Origin: Bondarzewia mesenterica
Taxonomy: Eukaryota > Basidiomycota > Agaricomycetes > Russulales > Bondarzewiaceae
Reading direction: 5' to 3'
NCBI GenBank assembly: GCA_004802705.1
Contig: SGPL01000499.1
Location: forward strand, 1 to 24,385
DNA: 24,385 nucleotides
Shown here: positions 19,894-24,385 of the stretch, in pieces
How the letters are laid out: each line of letters starts with the position of its first letter
Numbering within the stretch: position 1 is the first letter of the stretch
Notes under the pieces: model-generated
Seen by the model: the letters and a program-made list of their open reading frames with translations, nothing else
The model's database searches: none
What the model was told of the DNA's origin: nothing
Program-made: the position numbers and the translations under genes

Positions 19894-21515
19894 GCTCACC
19901 CTCGCATTCCCCTACATTTTTATGCAGACTGGACGGACTGTCTAATTCTCAATTTGTTGAATAATGGATTTTCAGACGCGCATTGGAAGAAGATTTGCAG
20001 GAAGGATGTCACTGGGTCGTTTCCTACAAGTACTTAAGGAGTAGTACATATGAGCGACGCGAAGCAAGATCGACTCGCTGCTCATCGTGGAACATGGAAA
20101 GGCCCTCCTTGAGCCTCTGTCAGCACAACATGCGGAGCACCATCAGTTGTACTTCTGTCCTCAGAAGCTGTTTACTCACCACCCATTGCAAGTTTCCGGC
20201 CCAATAATCATCATTTCGACGTATTCATCGACATTTAAATGTGGTGTTGCTTAGGCTGTAGTCGAAGGCTTACCAGTGGGTCAAGAAACGTCTATCGATG
20301 CTAGTATGTTGAGCGCGCATGAGCGCCATTGGCAGCTGTTGAAAGGATGATTCATGTAGAGGATGAAACTCGAACGTCGCGAATGCCAAGTACGATACAC
20401 GTAGCGAAGAGCGGTATGCATATTATATATAATACTAATCAAAGTCAAAGACACTCTGCAAGCCGAAAGACCGACCAACCAAGATTTAAAGATACTTTGA
20501 GAGACTATCGCACGGCGCCGGAGCACTTGTATTGGCAGGCGGGTCACCGGCGTCTCAAGTCGCCAACGTCCGATTCTAGAAACGATACGATAGACAAGGC
20601 GCCGTCAAAGAAGTGGCATAGGCGGGATTTGACCGGTGACCGGAAGGTGTCGAATGTACCTGCAAGGTGTTCGACGTCGACAAAGGTTGTTGACAGTTGC
20701 TGATGAGCCAAAAATCATACATAGGATTCTACGTGAAATCAGACCAAGAAGGATCAAGTTGGGATTCAAAGGCTCATGTTAGGAAGGCGATCTGAATCAA
20801 GTCTATCGTTCTGAGGAAAGAAGCAGGAGGTCAGACGTTAGGGGATACTCGAATACGATTGGAGGGTGACGAATAAAAGCCAAAACAAAGCCAGGCCGTG
20901 CCGCGATCACAGGCAACATTATCGTCTCCCGCTCGGGACAAACAGTTGCAGTGATGGAAACGACGAAAGCGACGGTGAATGAATTATTTGAATATAATAC
21001 TTGTCGCAATAGGTGAAGGCATCTCACCTTTGGCGGGAAGTAGTTTGGCCAGGAGCACTTGGGAAGCTCGTCGATGCACGGACGGAGTGATGATAAAGGC
21101 ACGAACAGAACAAAACTAATAGCCAAATAAGAGCGGTTCGAACCTGTTTCGCAGGTGATGCGAAGATGGAGTCGGCCCGCATTCGACGAGTTCCAACCCC
21201 GATGATACACAAAAATGCCCCAGTCTGACCAGAGAAGAAAATCAACATCGTAGGAGCTGCTCAAACCAACAATAAGTCGGGTAGCGCAACGGCGGACACA
21301 CCTTGCGCGCGATACAATACTGAGTCATAGACCACGGTTTTCTCCACTGCGTACGAAAATGTCAGTCAGCCAGGACCTACCCGACGTGTAGCAAGGTGCG
21401 GAGTTGGAATTGGACGACCCGACGGCGCCATTACACATGTATGCACAATGGCGTCGGAATCTTAATTTGAGGAGAAAAACAAGAGTTCAACCGGGAAAAT
21501 TTGACCTGGATCAAC

Positions 21516-21523
21516 ATATATAA
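21516..21523 (+). promoter_or_regulatory. TATA box of the C2H2 gene
   Basis: ATATATAA lies about 50 nt upstream of the ATG at 21571. Confidence 0.5.
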
Positions 21524-21570
21524 CCACCCACAGAGCCAGACTTAGACTATCCAAGTCCCTCTCTCCACTG

Positions 21571-22778
21571 ATGCTTCCCGAAAACCCACCGCTGCGCTCG
21601 CCATCGACGATGTTTAGTCTACCATATAACGGTCACCGCATTTATTCAATGGCAGAAGCCACGCATTCCGTGAGTGTCACCTCCATCCGAGACAAACGCT
21701 GCACACCCACCTCCCTTCCCAAAAGTCGAATACATCCTTCAGCCCAGAGAGCGAATGGGTGGACACCACCGTTGATCGCCACTATCCACAAGATTTCAAC
21801 ATCTTAAGTGGCAACAATGGCCAGAATGGCCATTGCCAGCCCCTAAACATCGCGCCACTCACTGGTACATTTTCACAGGAATGGGGTAATGTTGTAGGTT
21901 TAGAAACAGAGGACGCTGGCATCAACTGTTGGCTCCAGGTCCAGCCGCCTGCCGTCGCACGCTCCTACCATGTGCCTACTGCAGATGCGTTCTTTGACCA
22001 ACGGCTGCCAGCTCTTCCAGCCGTGACCTGCCATCAGCCTATCCCGTCGACCGTTGCCTTCCACCCAATCATACCTCCTTTTGCATCCCTCCACCAGCCT
22101 CTCCATCCCAGCATGTCATCCGGCCAAGCGCTTGCACTCCCACAAACCCACCACCCAGAGCACGCTGCGACGGATTATTTGCTAAATGCACCGAGGATCG
22201 TATCTCCACGCTGCCAACACAATGAGATTGCCTTACGACTCCCCACGCCTCCCACCGTAAAATCCCAATACACCACACAAGGGTCTTTGTCGTGTGAGGA
22301 ATCATGGAATTGCAGGAAGAGGTCAAGGGTGGAGATAGACGTCGACGACGCTCACTCACACCCCCTATTTCAGCAGGGTATCGCTTGGGAGATGGAACAC
22401 GAGGAGCACTACACGAAGGGCCAACTGGCCCAAAACCAAGACAACACGAGATCGGAGAAGGATCACCACGAGGAGGCAAGCCTCGCAGCAATACCCCCTG
22501 CTGACAGTTCACTGTCATCAGGTTTGGGGCCGAGCGCGCCCAAGGCCAAGCGCGCCAAATCGTCTCCACCGTATTACTGCGCGCGGTGCGACACCACCGT
22601 CCAGACGAGGAACGGCTGGTGGCGGCACATGAAAGGTCCCAACCACGGTGGGCAATGGGATATCCCGTGCATAGACGCCGCTTGCACCAAGATGTTCGAG
22701 CGGAAGGACGTACGCGATCAGCACGTCCGAGAGGTGCATCTAGGAGAACCACGGAAATCACGGCGCAGGATACGATGA
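21571..22778 (+). CDS. C2H2 zinc-finger transcription factor (383 aa, 2 exons)
   Basis: Exon 1 is 21571-21669 and exon 2 is 21726-22778. The 56-nt intron GTGAGT..AAAAG is preferred because it keeps the frame (AEATHS then SNTSFSPESEW). A different acceptor after TTCAG gives a quick stop. Residues 1-310 are low-complexity, rich in Pro, Ser, His and Gln, and likely disordered or activating. A basic patch CRKRSR lies in the middle and KAKRAKSS just before the fingers. Finger 1 is C318-x2-C321-x12-H334-x5-H340; finger 2 is C348-x4-C353-x12-H366-x4-H371, a C-x4-C variant. The chain ends with the basic tail RKSRRRIR, a likely nuclear signal. Two adjacent C-terminal fingers after a long disordered region are common in basidiomycete regulators. 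Targets are unknown; a link to the halogenase block ~5 kb away is speculative. Confidence 0.87.
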
Positions 22779-23873
22779 AGATGGTAGTGAAGAGGGAAGA
22801 TGGATGAGGGCGGAGAAATCGATGACAGTAGAAGGGATTAAATATATGTACGCACCGTTTTTCCTATTCTAAGTTACTTGCCTCCCCTTCCTCAGCGCGA
22901 CTGTCTGGACTCTGCGCACTGGACATCGTATCGATCCGCGTCGCATGCGTTCCTTTTGTCTTCCATTCTCATCGTTTGTTATCGCAATTTCTCTCTGTGA
23001 TTGTTTCAAGGTGCATGTGTCCATTGAAGCTCAAAAGTGCACAAATTCGTGAGATCAGATTGTGCGTAGTGCAAGCTAATCCTGAGCGAAACGGAGCGTA
23101 CTGAGTAGAGTCTAGACGGTGGTCATCGGTAGAATGTGGTTCTGATCATCGTCGCGGACCCAACTGAACCCAAATCCGTATGCGCCCTGACAACATTGCA
23201 CCCGACGAGCGGCCCAGATCGGATATTTTCCAGAATTTAGCCGGATCTGTACGCATTTGGATAAAACATAAACCGATTTTGGGGTCTATTTCCGTACGCG
23301 TCTGGATCGGACATAACCAGGCGTCTGTTCTGCACTCGACACTAGCCAGATACTTAAGACTTGGGCGAGTGACTGGCTGTGTCCAGGTTTCGGACATACG
23401 AACAGACGGGCAGACACATGATAAGGTGCGCATTTTCCGTACAATACGCTCGTTTCAAATTGGATCGATTGGCGAAGACACAGAACAAAAGACAACGAGA
23501 CAGCGGAAGGAAAAAATAGATCGATAACAAAAAGCGAGTTCCCGAGAGTGGTGCAGGCCCTGGGATTACATATGACTACAAAAGGAGGAGGAGAGTGAAA
23601 GAAAATCACAAGAACACGGTGTGCCCCCCCTTCCCTTTGAAACTCATCGCAATGTACCAGCCGTCCATCTCCGTCCATCCATCCACCCCTCCCCAGAACC
23701 ACCACCACACATCTTTGCATTCTGCAGGGCATCAGCAAGGACGCCCTTGGTCTGCTTCGCACCGTGTGGTAACTACCACTCTTCCAGTCGTGGAACGTCA
23801 TCCGTCGCTCTGGTGGTGATAAGCTCTGCAGTACATCAGCCAATATCATACCTAGAGCTGATGAATTCGCAGC
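22779..23873. other. region between two convergent genes
   Basis: It should hold the 3' ends of the C2H2 gene and of the right-edge gene. A long minus-strand frame (23286-23849) is open for 187 codons and could be partly exonic after an acceptor near 23850, but the translation shows no domain and I do not claim it. The plus strand contains C-rich CATCCATCCACCCCTCCCC near 23675. Confidence 0.45.
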
Positions 23874-24385
23874 TCACCCTCTGTCATGCATCGCATTATC
23901 GGCCAGATTCAGGTGCTGTTCCCTTCTCCAGACAGCATCCCAATCACTGTTGCTGTCGCCGCGAGCAATTCCTCGTGGTGTCGCTCCTCTGATCCGGATT
24001 TTTTCTGTTGAAGGGCCAGCTACTTCCGCATCTGGGACGGCAGCGAGCTGGTCTCTTCGCTCATCTGGATACTGCATCTTGACGACTCGTCGCTTTTTCA
24101 GTGGGGGTATACTGTTCCCGTCCTCGGTACGATTAGTATCGGCCCTCGACCGTTTAGTGCAAGTCGGTGAGATCTGCTTTGATGAGGAGGCCGGTCCACT
24201 GGCGTTCACGGGCGGAAGAGGTACGGGTGAGTACAGCTGCATTGAGGGGTACTCGATATAGAATGGCGTTTCCGGAAACTTGTAGTACAACGGCGGAGAC
24301 TGGTCGATGAGCTGGGAAGGGTTTGCCTGGTTAGAGACTGTGGTGGGACAGGACGGTTGCTGAGATGGCGTAGAGGAGAGGTTCA
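23874..24385 (-). CDS. partial proline/serine-rich, probably nuclear protein (runs off right edge)
   Basis: The frame is open from the window edge (first full codon at 24383) for about 170 codons to a stop at 23874-23876. A good donor, GTGAGC, begins at 23877, so the exon may end there and continue downstream. The start lies outside the window. The visible part is rich in Pro, Ser, Tyr and Gln, with LYYKFPETPFYIEYPS near the middle, then KRSRAD and a strong basic cluster PPLKKRRVVK that resembles a nuclear localisation signal. A charged tail (SDWDAVWRREQHLN) follows. No DNA-binding domain is in the part seen. The layout (disordered region with a KRSR patch) recalls the C2H2 protein 1.1 kb away, which is convergent with it, so a related transcription factor is possible but unproven. 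Confidence 0.5.
   Translation of the reverse strand, partial: NLSSTPSQQPSCPTTVSNQANPSQLIDQSPPLYYKFPETPFYIEYPSMQLYSPVPLPPVNASGPASSSKQISPTCTKRSRADTNRTEDGNSIPPLKKRRVVKMQYPDERRDQLAAVPDAEVAGPSTEKIRIRGATPRGIARGDSNSDWDAVWRREQHLNLADNAMHDRG

Larger units (their letters stand above)
19787..21570. other. 1.8 kb intergenic region
   Basis: It contains the upstream region of the ATM1-type exon and, at its right end, the promoter of the C2H2 gene. A minus-strand frame at 20803-21264 and a plus-strand frame at 20329-20703 lack motifs, a clear ATG or splice support. No gene can be claimed. Confidence 0.5.

Noticed and set aside
20329..20703. 124-codon plus-strand frame
   Set aside because: No ATG at its start, no motif and no flanking gene structure.
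20803..21264. 153-codon minus-strand frame with hydrophobic stretches
   Set aside because: The hydrophobic segments resemble no fungal membrane family I can name, and splicing is not evident.
22069..22761. 230-codon minus-strand open frame
   Set aside because: It lies antisense to the C2H2 exon, which has clear zinc fingers; the minus-strand translation has no motif.
23286..23849. 187-codon minus-strand open frame
   Set aside because: It could be partly an exon of the right-edge gene, but composition and lack of any domain make it unsafe to call.
1..24385. CRISPR arrays, rRNA, bacterial operons
   Set aside because: No regularly spaced repeats, no rRNA sequence, and the spliced eukaryotic genes rule out a prokaryotic chromosome.

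Overview
The window looks like nuclear DNA of a filamentous basidiomycete, probably an Agaricomycete. Its genes are cut by many short introns (about 42 to 70 nt, GT-AG with two GC-AG), and the recognisable proteins (SEY1-like, ATM1-like, flavin halogenase, fungal 7TM rhodopsin-like, LaeA/UMTA-type methyltransferase, C2H2 factor) are fungal. I had no database access; all assignments come from motifs and remembered family features.

Layout. (1) 1-3100 is a decayed region: a minus-strand SEY1-like fragment with a frameshift and both ends missing, running into a four-copy ~56 bp tandem repeat, followed by duplicated ~165 bp non-coding blocks. (2) 3117-6981 holds a long minus-strand multi-exon gene with an N-terminal Cys/His motif and a C-terminal segment with an HTC motif resembling HECT E3 ligases. 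Almost all of it is peppered with single N bases found nowhere else, which suggests a collapsed multicopy family. (3) 7056-7825 is AT-rich and gene-free. (4) 7826-10041 is a complete 11-exon flavin-dependent halogenase (534 aa, minus). (5) 11880-13203 is a 7TM rhodopsin-like protein (minus). (6) 13902-14911 is an alpha/beta hydrolase (plus) with an 11-nt microexon carrying the nucleophile serine. (7) 15671-16695 is a SAM methyltransferase (plus) with one apparent frameshift. (8) 16696-19417 has no supportable gene. (9) 19418-19786 is only the first exon of a mitochondrial ABC transporter of the ATM1 type (minus), with no continuation. (10) 21571-22778 is a two-finger C2H2 transcription factor (plus). 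(11) A proline/serine-rich gene runs off the right edge (minus).

The block 7.8-16.7 kb (halogenase, 7TM protein, hydrolase, methyltransferase) could be a small tailoring locus for a chlorinated and O-methylated metabolite. No core synthase lies in the window, so that link is inference. The SEY1 and ATM1 fragments at the two sides point to segmental duplication, rearrangement or assembly joins in an accessory region.
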